In this document: positions 8,191 to 16,488 of the stretch, one piece after another | Numbering within the stretch: the first letter of the stretch is position 1 | Layout: each line of letters starts with the position of its first letter | Source: Prevotella sp. | GTDB lineage: Bacteria > Bacteroidota > Bacteroidia > Bacteroidales > Bacteroidaceae | Assembly: GCA_024697645.1 (NCBI GenBank) | Contig: JAILFH010000091.1 | Location: 1-37,736, forward strand | DNA: 37,736 nt | Reading direction: 5' to 3' | Position numbers and translations under genes: made by a program | Notes under the pieces: generated by a model | Databases searched by the model: none | The model's input: only the letters and a program-made list of their open reading frames with translations | What the model was told of the DNA's origin: nothing

Positions 8191-8276
8191 ACATACGCCC
8201 TATTGGGAAAACTCGTCTTCTGGTCTCAATCGCTATAAGGACTGGAGGAATGCTCCAGCCTTTCATTAAGGAGCGG

Positions 8277-8356
8277 ACAAAAAGAAAACAAGTTGTTTTA
8301 GTGTGAAGAGTTGATGCTGAATATCGCGAACAACTCCGACAACTAAAACAACTTGT
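8277..8356 (-). terminator. Large hairpin, probable terminator of the M6 peptidase gene
   Basis: ACAAGTTGTTTTAGT (8288-8302) is a perfect 15-bp inverted match to 8342-8356, with an inner GAGTTG/CAACTC stem (8308-8313 and 8331-8336). On the minus strand the stem is followed by TTTCTTTTTGT, giving a terminator-like U-rich tail about 70 bp after the peptidase stop codon. A smaller 6-8-bp hairpin (8239-8260) lies beyond. Nothing else was recognised between 8190 and 8276. Confidence 0.65.
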
Positions 8357-8426
8357 CGATTATATTCCTAAGAAAATATTCTGCGACTACTATTATTGGA
8401 CGGTCCGTCAGGACTACCCGAAGGGC

Positions 8427-11006
8427 CTATTGAATGGCAACCTTACGGCCGTTAATGATATAGATGCCCTTACGCAGTTCTGTAGCCTTCACACGGCGTC
8501 CCTGCAGGTCGTAGATGGCATCAATAACCTGCTGACCAGAAATCGTCTCCTGAATGGATTCTATGCCTGTATCAATAACCTCCACTTCAACGGGTGAACC
8601 GAGCAGATAGAGTTCATCGATAACCTCGTCGTTGACAACATGTGTACCGAAGATGCAAGTCACCTGGAAATACTTATTATCAACCGTATTTGGTGCCTTG
8701 ATGTTCTTAATTGCAAAGTTATTGAACAAACGAGCCTTATTGTCACTCTCAATAGCGAAGATGCTCTTATTTTCATATACAAGTTGCACCGTATCAACGC
8801 TCAACATGTCTGCGTAGTCGGCCTCTGTCAACTCTCCAAATTTCACATGACGGGGTTCAACCTCACTTCCTATTGTTATTTTAACTTCTTCAGTTGTCGT
8901 AATATTCTCAACAGCATTGAAATAAGGCATACGATTTACTTTCGTAAAGCAACCATAGAGTGTGCCATTAAGAATATCGTTTTGCTTTGCTTCAATATTG
9001 GTACCGCGAAGCACAATAGCCGCAGAAGCATCACGTAGATAGATATCACCATCATCGACATATAGGACTTGAGCATCTGTAAGATTCACATAGCCTTCAG
9101 TTTGTTCCTCAAGAGCACGAACACTACCGATATTGTCATAGACAGGAAGTTCCTTCACTTCTATTTTACATTCCGCAACAAGTCCATTATCGCTTTCGAG
9201 AGTAATCGTTGTGATTCCAAGGGCTACACCCTTTACCAAACCTTCGCTGTCGACTGTTGCAACATTCTCATCTGCTGATTTCCAAGTGAGTTCGTACTTA
9301 GCATAGGAAGGCTCTGCAGTGTAAACAAGTTGCCGACTATGACCCAGTCCCACTACGACTTCTTCGGGCAGTGTGAGATTACGAAGAACGTAGGTGTCCT
9401 CGATGTCAAAACTGATTACACCTTTGCTCTCTTTGATATTTAAGAGTCCCCACTGGGTTTCCTTCCCTCCCCAACTTAGCAGGTTTGCTGGCGTAGTAGT
9501 GTTATTTACTGCAGTAACTTTTCCACGGCCAGGGAACGGATCGTAGCCACCAGAACCCAGAACTCCACATGCGCGCACGAGTTCATAATAGTTGTGCTTC
9601 GGATTGTTGTTCACTGTATTATTGGTCCAGACGCGCGTACTTGTTGAGTCGACACGGAAAATCAGAAGACCATGACCAGGAAGATACTGGTCCCAACGTT
9701 CCTGCTGGCGATTCTCGAGAATGAAGAACTCTTTGTTTTGCCCGCTATTGATGCGATAGCCTGAATTGCTTTCGTAGAGATTCTCGATGGTATAGGAACC
9801 CTCTCCTTCAATGACCTCTGGTGTAGCAAAACCAACGGCATAGCGCTCGAAAAGAGAATAGCCTGCAGGAGTGCGCGAATAGTTGTTGTAGCAACCAGAA
9901 GCCATCAGCGTCCAGTCACCGGGAGTATTGCTCTCACCGCCTGAACCACTATAGTCAGCGTCATAGAAGTCAGGCAAACCCAGAACATGGGTGAACTCAT
10001 GGCAGATGGTGCCAATGCCATCAATCGTGCGGCTTGCATTATATCCATAAGAGCCATCGCTACCTGCAAGTTCAGTTGAACAGGCATAGCGGCCCAGCAC
10101 AACTCCATCCTTGCGAACCTGCCAGTTCCAACCGCCACCATTGGGATTATAGACCTGGCTGGCGTGTGGCCAAATCAGACCTGAATTATTTCCGCCTACA
10201 TTGGCTCCGTGGCCGGCAAAGATGAAATAGACCATATCTACATAGCCGTCGCCATCACCATCGTACTGACTGAAATCAACTTCCTCGTCGGCAGCATTAA
10301 CAACGTCATAAATCAGTTGAGTAGCATTAGAGGTTCCTTCAGCATAGTACTGCGATTGATCAACCAGAATCGGGCCTACGACGTCAAACTGCGGCATAAA
10401 TGCACCCATCGAGTTCTCCTTATAGTAATCAAATACCGAACCTGTGCAGTTCACCCAGCGATTGTTGTAGTCATAATAGCCCGTGAAACCTTCCTTAGTG
10501 ATGGTTTCTGTAATCACATCCTTATAGTTGGGATGGTCGAACGAACGGTCGTTGTATTCGACAAGGATGACAAGTCCACGAAACTTAGTGTAGTCGTAAC
10601 TGGGAGCAGAATGACGCTCCTGTGCACTGAGACGACGTTCGCGCTCGCGAGTCTTTTCCTCAGCAACTGAGGTTTCCATCTCAGGCTGGATGTATTTCTG
10701 GATATTCGAAAGGAAAGCATTCTCGGCTACATCACGAGTCTCTGCATTGTGAGCAACTTGTGCCGTTGGAACCAACTTGCCTGAAGCGGAACGCTCGGCA
10801 TAGACAAAATAGCCACGATTGTCGCGAACAACACTATAGCCATCAGCGGTGGTGTTGAAATGGAGATATTCATCGCCTACAAGACGAATCGAAACCTCCG
10901 ATCCATCGGGTTGTTTTACTTTCACAAGGTTACCCTTTGCAGGAACAGCGTTGGCTACGATGCATCCAAAGAGGGCAATGACAAACAGCAGATATGCACG
11001 TTTCAT
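8427..11006 (-). CDS. Secreted M6-family zinc metallopeptidase with Ig-like domain and C-terminal sorting tag
   Basis: An 859-residue exported protease. Signal peptide is residues 1-20; an N-terminal prodomain region runs to about 135. The M6 catalytic domain carries HEFTHVLGLPD (His336, Glu337, His340, Asp346), the HExxHxxGxxD zinc site of immune-inhibitor-A-type peptidases, preceded by a calcium-like DGDGDGYVD loop (249-257). Residues about 540-617 form a Big_2-like Ig domain (TWKSADENVATVDSEGLVKG), and about 620-810 looks like an OB-fold-type domain common in Bacteroidales secreted proteins. The end, YDLQGRRV...KGIYIINGRKV, is a short C-terminal sorting-type tag. It is transcribed alone from the promoter at 11068. 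The likely role is degradation of extracellular protein. Confidence 0.92.
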   Translation of the reverse strand: MKRAYLLFVIALFGCIVANAVPAKGNLVKVKQPDGSEVSIRLVGDEYLHFNTTADGYSVVRDNRGYFVYAERSASGKLVPTAQVAHNAETRDVAENAFLSNIQKYIQPEMETSVAEEKTRERERRLSAQERHSAPSYDYTKFRGLVILVEYNDRSFDHPNYKDVITETITKEGFTGYYDYNNRWVNCTGSVFDYYKENSMGAFMPQFDVVGPILVDQSQYYAEGTSNATQLIYDVVNAADEEVDFSQYDGDGDGYVDMVYFIFAGHGANVGGNNSGLIWPHASQVYNPNGGGWNWQVRKDGVVLGRYACSTELAGSDGSYGYNASRTIDGIGTICHEFTHVLGLPDFYDADYSGSGGESNTPGDWTLMASGCYNNYSRTPAGYSLFERYAVGFATPEVIEGEGSYTIENLYESNSGYRINSGQNKEFFILENRQQERWDQYLPGHGLLIFRVDSTSTRVWTNNTVNNNPKHNYYELVRACGVLGSGGYDPFPGRGKVTAVNNTTTPANLLSWGGKETQWGLLNIKESKGVISFDIEDTYVLRNLTLPEEVVVGLGHSRQLVYTAEPSYAKYELTWKSADENVATVDSEGLVKGVALGITTITLESDNGLVAECKIEVKELPVYDNIGSVRALEEQTEGYVNLTDAQVLYVDDGDIYLRDASAAIVLRGTNIEAKQNDILNGTLYGCFTKVNRMPYFNAVENITTTEEVKITIGSEVEPRHVKFGELTEADYADMLSVDTVQLVYENKSIFAIESDNKARLFNNFAIKNIKAPNTVDNKYFQVTCIFGTHVVNDEVIDELYLLGSPVEVEVIDTGIESIQETISGQQVIDAIYDLQGRRVKATELRKGIYIINGRKVAIQ

Positions 11007-11067
11007 ATTATAATGATTTTAATTTAAGATCAGGTTACTAATCAGTCAATTTTTTGTATTGCGGCAG

Positions 11068-11098
11068 CAAAGGTACGAAGAATATTTCAAAAATCAAT
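11068..11098 (-). promoter_or_regulatory. Promoter of the M6 peptidase gene
   Basis: The minus strand shows TACCTTTG (11075-11068) 62 bp upstream of the start codon, a perfect -7 element. The -33 element is only ATTG (11098-11095) at 19 bp spacing, a weak match. Confidence 0.55.
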
Positions 11099-11236
11099 GG
11101 ATTTATTATTAATAAAGATGAAAAACGGGCGATTGGAGTAGCAGTTCTATCGTAAATGTTGCAGGCATAGGTAAGAATTATATAATGTGGAAAGAGTTCA
11201 GAATATTAGATGCAGAAAATGGAAAAAGTTTAAAGC

Positions 11237-11273
11237 AATAAGAAAACGGGAAGCCACCGTAGTGACTTCCCGT
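11237..11273 (-). terminator. Intrinsic terminator of operon 2 (susC2 to DUF4859-like gene)
   Basis: ACGGGAAG (11246-11253) pairs with CTTCCCGT (11266-11273), with an inner CAC/GTG stem and a CGTA loop. On the minus strand a TTTTCTTATT tail follows. It lies about 40 bp after the stop of the DUF4859-like gene and before the separate M6 promoter. Confidence 0.8.
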
Positions 11274-11313
11274 CGTATAGATGCGTTTTGTGAACGCCTA
11301 ATCGGAATTGTGA

Positions 11314-13812
11314 TTAGCGAACAACCTTCTTACCGTTAATGATGTAGATACCCTTCTGCTGGGTGTTCTGCATGCGAACGCCATTCAGGTTGTAGATCAC
11401 GTTGTTCTGCTCGTCGGCATTCAGTTCGCTGATACCAGTGGGATCTTCAGCGAACGTAATAGTAACCTTCAACAAAACAGCCTTCTCGTTAGCAACAATA
11501 CCCCACTGAGCAACAAATGTGTCACCAACTTGGAAGTTTCCATCGTGAGCACCCGTGTAGTCGAATTCACCACTTGCAGGATTGTTCAGCTTGAGGCAGA
11601 AGCCATTAGCACTCTCAGCCCAAGATGCAGCATCACCATCAGCATTGCGCCAACCATCTATGTTACCAGTATTCTCTACAAAGTTTCCATCTGTGACATT
11701 CACAATGTAAGCCTTTGCTTCGCTAATATTCTCAATACCCAAGGCTGAACAAACCTCAGCAACATCAAATGTAGGAGCAGGCTCTTCCTCACAGTAAGCA
11801 GTAGCAGCTTTCTCAAGATGAGCAATCTCAATGGTCTTTATAATCTCAGGCTTGTAAATGTGTACTTCTTTCTCAATGAATGTTACATTAATGCTGAATA
11901 TGGCCTTCTTGTCGTTAGCCTTCAGGGCATACTTCACTGTGTAGGTCTTGCCTACCTCGTCAGCACCATTCATATCGCAAATCTCATATTGAGGAACTGA
12001 GGGGAAGAACTTCACGCAGATTCGTGTGTTTTCCTGTCCCCAACCAATGAAGTTTCCATCAGCATCGCACCATCCGTCGATACCACCAGGACCAGGAGCT
12101 GCCTCTTCTGATCCATCGGCATTAATACCAACAAGAGTTGCATCTGTAGGACTTTCGATTCCAAGATACTCAAGTGCACCTGCAAAATCAGGCTCATAGC
12201 TTGTTACACCATAACCTTGACCGACTTCGCGCTCAACATTAATCTCCGTAACAAAATCTTCTTCTGCAACCTCGCCCTGCTTAACCTTTACGGGGAATTC
12301 TTTACCATAAACATAGAATGTAACAACACCTTCACGTCCTTCAACACCTTCGGGCAGAGCCTCTGCCTCGAGGTACCAAAGCATCCAACCTTTCTCGAAA
12401 TAATCCTCATTGTAAGAAACACCCGTTACCCATTCAGGCGCATCCAGAATTTCCCATTCTTCATGATTTACGCTTGAATAGAAATCAATATCATTGTAAA
12501 CAACTTCTTCGCCTGTCTCTTCGTCTGTTCCTGTACCGGATATTCCAAGACCACCTTCAACAGGGAATACGACATAGTCATCGTTTGCGAGCTCTACGTC
12601 AATAACCTTTCCATCGAAACCAATGTTCCAGTCAAACTGGGGAACGTCAGGATCGTTACGATATCCAACTGTGCCGAACGAGTTGTCCTCAAGCAGTGCA
12701 TAACCACCAGCACTAATTCCAAATTCTCCTACAGCCTGAATAAGCGGGTGAGTTGGAGCTGTAACATTCTCAAATCCTGTGATAACAACCATCATATCTT
12801 CAGCAGGGAGAACGATAGGAGATTCAACCACGCCCATAAAAGGATCCTCTTCCTGGAAGATAAACTTCAGTTTATAACCGCCGTAAGTTGTTTTACCAAC
12901 AATATTTTCATCTGTTGCTGTTGCCTTTGCAAACTCCACCATCGAGCCATCCTCATTGAAGGTGTAAACAGTTGCTGTAAGGGTCTCACCATTCAGGGGA
13001 GCCTCGGCATCAGCTGTTTCTGAATAAAGGAATGCATATACGCTCTCAGCATAAACATGAGCCTGAGAACCACTTACATACTGTCCAAAACCCATAGTCT
13101 TCAGTTCTGTATCAAACCAATTATCATTGGCATCCATAGTAACATCGCTATAGCCAGAGTATGTAGAAGCATACATCGTTGCACTTGTCAGAGGGATAAA
13201 ATCATCAGAAGATGACCACCAAACACCACGAACTTCTGATCCATCTGAGGCTTCGCCATGGATAGAATAAGTCTTAGTGAGAAGAGTTTGGGTAATAGAA
13301 ACCTGAGGAACATAATTTGCTCCCCAAATAGAAGCAAAACCATTCTCCAAGGAATCCATCTCGAGCTCCTCATCATTACCATCAGTCCAAACTGTAACAT
13401 GGTCATTTTCCTCATCCCAAGAACAATAGTTTAAGAACTTGTGCTCTTCACGAGCTTTCACATAGAAATCAGGACGGATATACCATGCAACCTCACCTGG
13501 GTTAATACCACTGTCCTCGCCTCCTTGAGAAGCATCATAGATACCAGCATAAAGAATGCCTGAAGGAGGTAGATAGAATGCCTCTAAATCTTCTCCTGCT
13601 GCAAGTGGTGCAGCTTTTTGGATATTGGCAGCTTGAATCACGGAAGATACTGCATTCACTGGCTTCGTACTTTGTACGTAAGTAGATGCCTTAGCAGAAA
13701 CTTCCACATGAGCCTTTACGGCTTTCTGACTACTCACCTTTGTGCTGACCTGCGCCTGGCTGACGAGAGTCATGCACGGGAGTAAGACTAAAGATAGTAA
13801 AAGATTTCTCAT
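11314..13812 (-). CDS. Large secreted protein with BACON-like domain and two DUF4859-like domains
   Basis: An 832-residue exported protein with signal peptide (1-20) and the C-terminal tag YNLNGVRM...GIYIINGKKV. Residues about 410-515 resemble a BACON domain (DAPEWVTGVSYNEDYFEKG then FPVKVKQGEV). Two homologous modules follow at about 523-648 and 659-788; each contains the pattern G-I-D-G-W-x-x-A-D-G (IDGWCDADGNFIGW and IDGWRNADGDAASW) and ends in a 'KANDKKAIFSINVTF' or 'VANEKAVLLKVTITF' strand. This is the pattern I associate with DUF4859, a Bacteroidales surface domain of unknown function. The N-terminal 400 residues are unrecognised. It starts 45 bp after the DUF4302 gene and precedes the only terminator, so it is probably the last gene of the susC2 operon. 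No enzyme motif was found. Confidence 0.8.
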   Translation of the reverse strand: MRNLLLSLVLLPCMTLVSQAQVSTKVSSQKAVKAHVEVSAKASTYVQSTKPVNAVSSVIQAANIQKAAPLAAGEDLEAFYLPPSGILYAGIYDASQGGEDSGINPGEVAWYIRPDFYVKAREEHKFLNYCSWDEENDHVTVWTDGNDEELEMDSLENGFASIWGANYVPQVSITQTLLTKTYSIHGEASDGSEVRGVWWSSSDDFIPLTSATMYASTYSGYSDVTMDANDNWFDTELKTMGFGQYVSGSQAHVYAESVYAFLYSETADAEAPLNGETLTATVYTFNEDGSMVEFAKATATDENIVGKTTYGGYKLKFIFQEEDPFMGVVESPIVLPAEDMMVVITGFENVTAPTHPLIQAVGEFGISAGGYALLEDNSFGTVGYRNDPDVPQFDWNIGFDGKVIDVELANDDYVVFPVEGGLGISGTGTDEETGEEVVYNDIDFYSSVNHEEWEILDAPEWVTGVSYNEDYFEKGWMLWYLEAEALPEGVEGREGVVTFYVYGKEFPVKVKQGEVAEEDFVTEINVEREVGQGYGVTSYEPDFAGALEYLGIESPTDATLVGINADGSEEAAPGPGGIDGWCDADGNFIGWGQENTRICVKFFPSVPQYEICDMNGADEVGKTYTVKYALKANDKKAIFSINVTFIEKEVHIYKPEIIKTIEIAHLEKAATAYCEEEPAPTFDVAEVCSALGIENISEAKAYIVNVTDGNFVENTGNIDGWRNADGDAASWAESANGFCLKLNNPASGEFDYTGAHDGNFQVGDTFVAQWGIVANEKAVLLKVTITFAEDPTGISELNADEQNNVIYNLNGVRMQNTQQKGIYIINGKKVVR

Positions 13813-13857
13813 ATTGAAATGAATTTAAAAATGAATAAATAAAATTATGAATAAAAT

Positions 13858-15231
13858 TTAATATGCTGTGTGTACGTTGAACCAACTATTGCTGTCATCA
13901 GTATATGCAAGACGAAGAGTTGAGAGTTCAAATTTAGTTGTTGTGCTCGAAGCGCGGAGCGAACCCGAAAGCTTCTGGAGAAACGTAAGCAAAGCAGGCA
14001 CATTGTTAAGGACTGTCTCTGACGTCTTATTGCGCTCTGTAACAATTGGTTCTTTATAACTAATTTCCCAAGTGTAGTCCTCTGCAACTTGGCTCGAGAA
14101 GAGATAGGACAGCGTTACTGTCTGGCGACGTGCATTACGGGCAGCAATGTCAAGAACCATATCTTCACCCTCAAGTCTAAAGGAAACATTCTGAATAGTC
14201 CAGCCTGTTTTCGCAACACCACTAGCAGCGTCCTGATAATACGGAGTGAATGATTCAGACATTTCATAAGGATGGGTCCCCGTAACCATAGCCCACTTAG
14301 CATTCATTCCAAACCAGGTCTGGAGGAACAGTGAAGGATTCTCACCTTCAATGGTATTTTCGGCATTCATCACACCAACAAAACGATCATTTTCTGCATC
14401 ATAGACAAATTCCTGTTCCTCTGTATCGTTAGCCTCAAAAGCAGTGCGGAAACGGAAATAATACTTTTCATCACGCTTAGAAATCATAAAGGGATGAGAA
14501 GATGTTTCTGTAATGGCATCACCATCATGAGGATAAACACCAAGAATGCCTGTACTAGCAGAATTGATATAATACTTCTCTCCACCAATAGTCATTACGT
14601 TCTCATTCACTGCATTCGCTGGAAAAAGATTGTTCTTGAACGTTGCCAAATCGGCGAGATATTCCGCAAAATCCGTACCAGCAGGCAGCGGAGTCATGCG
14701 ATTATAAGTACCGCGCTTCTTACCCTTCAGCATGATGAACGGACTTTCCTCCGAAGGAGCCTGAACAATCACGAACTCATAGTCGCCACCAACACCTGTT
14801 CCCCAGACATTCTCATCGGAACCAGGAATTGAGCGCAAGTCAGGATCGGAGAATACGTGAACGTTAGGATTGTAGGAGTTGAAGGTAAGCACGGGACCAT
14901 TATCCGTAATAACTTCCCATGAAGAACTATACTCTGTATATTTGTTACCAGAAAAATAGTTGTTCATACCTACATTGACCGACATATCCTTATTGAACTT
15001 TGCCAACCAATGATAACCCTCACCGGTAGTGGGAGCATCTTCGTTAGTGGGATAGTACTCAATGAGCCATCCGCCTTCACCGCCCAAGAGTATATTGGTA
15101 TATTTCTCGCTGGCAGCATTCAGTCGTTCTGCGGCTGAGGCATCGAAGATATCGTCTTCTTCGTGGACACAACTGGTTGCAAGCATCATGCCCGACGCGA
15201 AAAGCAGCGCATAGAAAAATGTTTTCTTCAT
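13858..15231 (-). CDS. DUF4302 surface lipoprotein
   Basis: A 457-residue lipoprotein (lipobox LATSC, Cys21) whose early region, AAERLNAASEKYTNILLGGEGGWLIEYYP, is characteristic of DUF4302 proteins. Members of this family typically follow a SusC, a SusD and a putative zinc metallopeptidase, which is exactly the order here. Function is unknown; it is presumed to be a surface-exposed accessory of the uptake system. The start at 15231 is fixed by a GGAGG sequence (15246-15242 on the minus strand). It begins 18 bp after the peptidase stop, so the two are cotranscribed. Confidence 0.88.
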   Translation of the reverse strand: MKKTFFYALLFASGMMLATSCVHEEDDIFDASAAERLNAASEKYTNILLGGEGGWLIEYYPTNEDAPTTGEGYHWLAKFNKDMSVNVGMNNYFSGNKYTEYSSSWEVITDNGPVLTFNSYNPNVHVFSDPDLRSIPGSDENVWGTGVGGDYEFVIVQAPSEESPFIMLKGKKRGTYNRMTPLPAGTDFAEYLADLATFKNNLFPANAVNENVMTIGGEKYYINSASTGILGVYPHDGDAITETSSHPFMISKRDEKYYFRFRTAFEANDTEEQEFVYDAENDRFVGVMNAENTIEGENPSLFLQTWFGMNAKWAMVTGTHPYEMSESFTPYYQDAASGVAKTGWTIQNVSFRLEGEDMVLDIAARNARRQTVTLSYLFSSQVAEDYTWEISYKEPIVTERNKTSETVLNNVPALLTFLQKLSGSLRASSTTTKFELSTLRLAYTDDSNSWFNVHTAY

Positions 15232-15249
15232 ATCTTTGGTTCCTCCTTA

Positions 15250-16470
15250 TTAATCTTTAATCATTAAACTTTCATACTGGTCAACCTGCTCAAGCAGTTT
15301 CTCCATAATGGTCTTACTGGGATCCTCAGGAGAAGGTTGAGTCAGACGATTGACAAGACTGCCATTGCGAAGTACGAAATGACCGTTTTCATCGGTTACA
15401 TAAGTACGCTTCTGCAAGAAATCACGCATCTTGTCGATATCAATATGATAATAGGTCAACAGCCACTCACGAACCATCTGAAGTTTCTGCAGAATCAACT
15501 CATCGCCCTTAATTCCACTGGGCCAGTCGAATACAATGTTTCCGTCAGCATCCAAAGCGGCAGAACCGTCGGCATTACGCTTGATGACCTTACGCACCAG
15601 TTTCGTAGCAGCGCTACTGACAGTGTGGATATAGCCTACTGAGTCAACATTGGCACCCATGCGATAGAGAGTATTGATGGAGTCGGTGTTTGACAAATCG
15701 ATAGACTCCCACTCATAATGCGCTGCACTCAAAAGGCGTGCCCACTGCAGAGAGTCGTTGCCAACATAGCAGGAGAGGGTCTCCACCCAGTCCTCACCGG
15801 CAGCCGAACTTGCATAAGGCGTAACAAAGCCCTGACCAGCCTTCAGTGAATCATGAGCCTCACCCCATGACATCGGGTCGTACTTACCATTCGAGAGCAG
15901 GTTGAACGCCTGCGGACGAGAATTGTTCTGGTCGAGGATGTGAGCAAACTCGTGGTGCATCGTGTGGAAGAAATACTTATTCAGGTGGTCGATGTTGTTC
16001 TCATCGAGTGAGTTCACCTTGTAAAGATAAATCTTCAGACCACCCTCGGCAGTTCCCAGCGTCTCGGTGTGCGATGTTGCATTCACCGAAGGAGAACCTG
16101 TCAGCAGGATAATGCGCGGAGAATTCTTTTTCATGAAATCCTCATCGCCCTGATCCTCATACACTTCGTACCAGAGGTACTTGGTGAGCACAGCAAGTTT
16201 CTTACTGGCCTCGTAGGAAGCGGGAACAAGGTTCTTCTGCTTGTCGGACATGATGTCCTCCAAACGATAGTAATAGCGCATGTTATACTTCTCCAGGAAG
16301 TTCTTCTTGATGAAGGTATCAAGGGGGAATGTATAGACCGTACGATCAAGAGGATGCTCTTGGGTATCGAAAATGCTTGGGCCAAAGTCGTCGTCGCTAC
16401 ACGAAATGAATGCGCTTGTCGACAATAGTGCCGCAAAGACAAATACTAATATTCTAAGATTCAATTTCAT
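15250..16470 (-). CDS. Putative zinc-binding metallopeptidase lipoprotein (PF15890 type)
   Basis: A 406-residue lipoprotein (lipobox FISC, Cys24) with HHEFAHILDQ at residues 172-181; HEFAH (173-177) is the zinc-binding HExxH helix. A downstream Glu in AGEDWVETLSCYVG is a plausible third ligand, making it gluzincin-like. It matches the 'putative zinc-binding metallopeptidase' family encoded in Bacteroidales SusCD-DUF4302 operons. A surface-attached peptidase beside a SusCD pair suggests it trims a protein or glycoprotein ligand before import, but this is inference. The start is set by GGAGG at 16483-16479 on the minus strand, and it follows the susD2 stop by 18 bp. Confidence 0.9.
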   Translation of the reverse strand: MKLNLRILVFVFAALLSTSAFISCSDDDFGPSIFDTQEHPLDRTVYTFPLDTFIKKNFLEKYNMRYYYRLEDIMSDKQKNLVPASYEASKKLAVLTKYLWYEVYEDQGDEDFMKKNSPRIILLTGSPSVNATSHTETLGTAEGGLKIYLYKVNSLDENNIDHLNKYFFHTMHHEFAHILDQNNSRPQAFNLLSNGKYDPMSWGEAHDSLKAGQGFVTPYASSAAGEDWVETLSCYVGNDSLQWARLLSAAHYEWESIDLSNTDSINTLYRMGANVDSVGYIHTVSSAATKLVRKVIKRNADGSAALDADGNIVFDWPSGIKGDELILQKLQMVREWLLTYYHIDIDKMRDFLQKRTYVTDENGHFVLRNGSLVNRLTQPSPEDPSKTIMEKLLEQVDQYESLMIKD

Positions 16471-16488
16471 ATTGTTGTCCTCCTTCTT

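Noticed and set aside
7959..8192. A 77-codon minus-strand open frame over array A
   Set aside because: It is a translation of the 22-bp repeats; the period is not a multiple of three and there is no ribosome-binding site or recognisable domain.
8311..8426. Possible protein remnant reading EYREQLRQLKQLVDYIPKK
   Set aside because: There is no start codon, a stop precedes it, and half of it is one arm of the terminator hairpin; the protein-like look may be chance.
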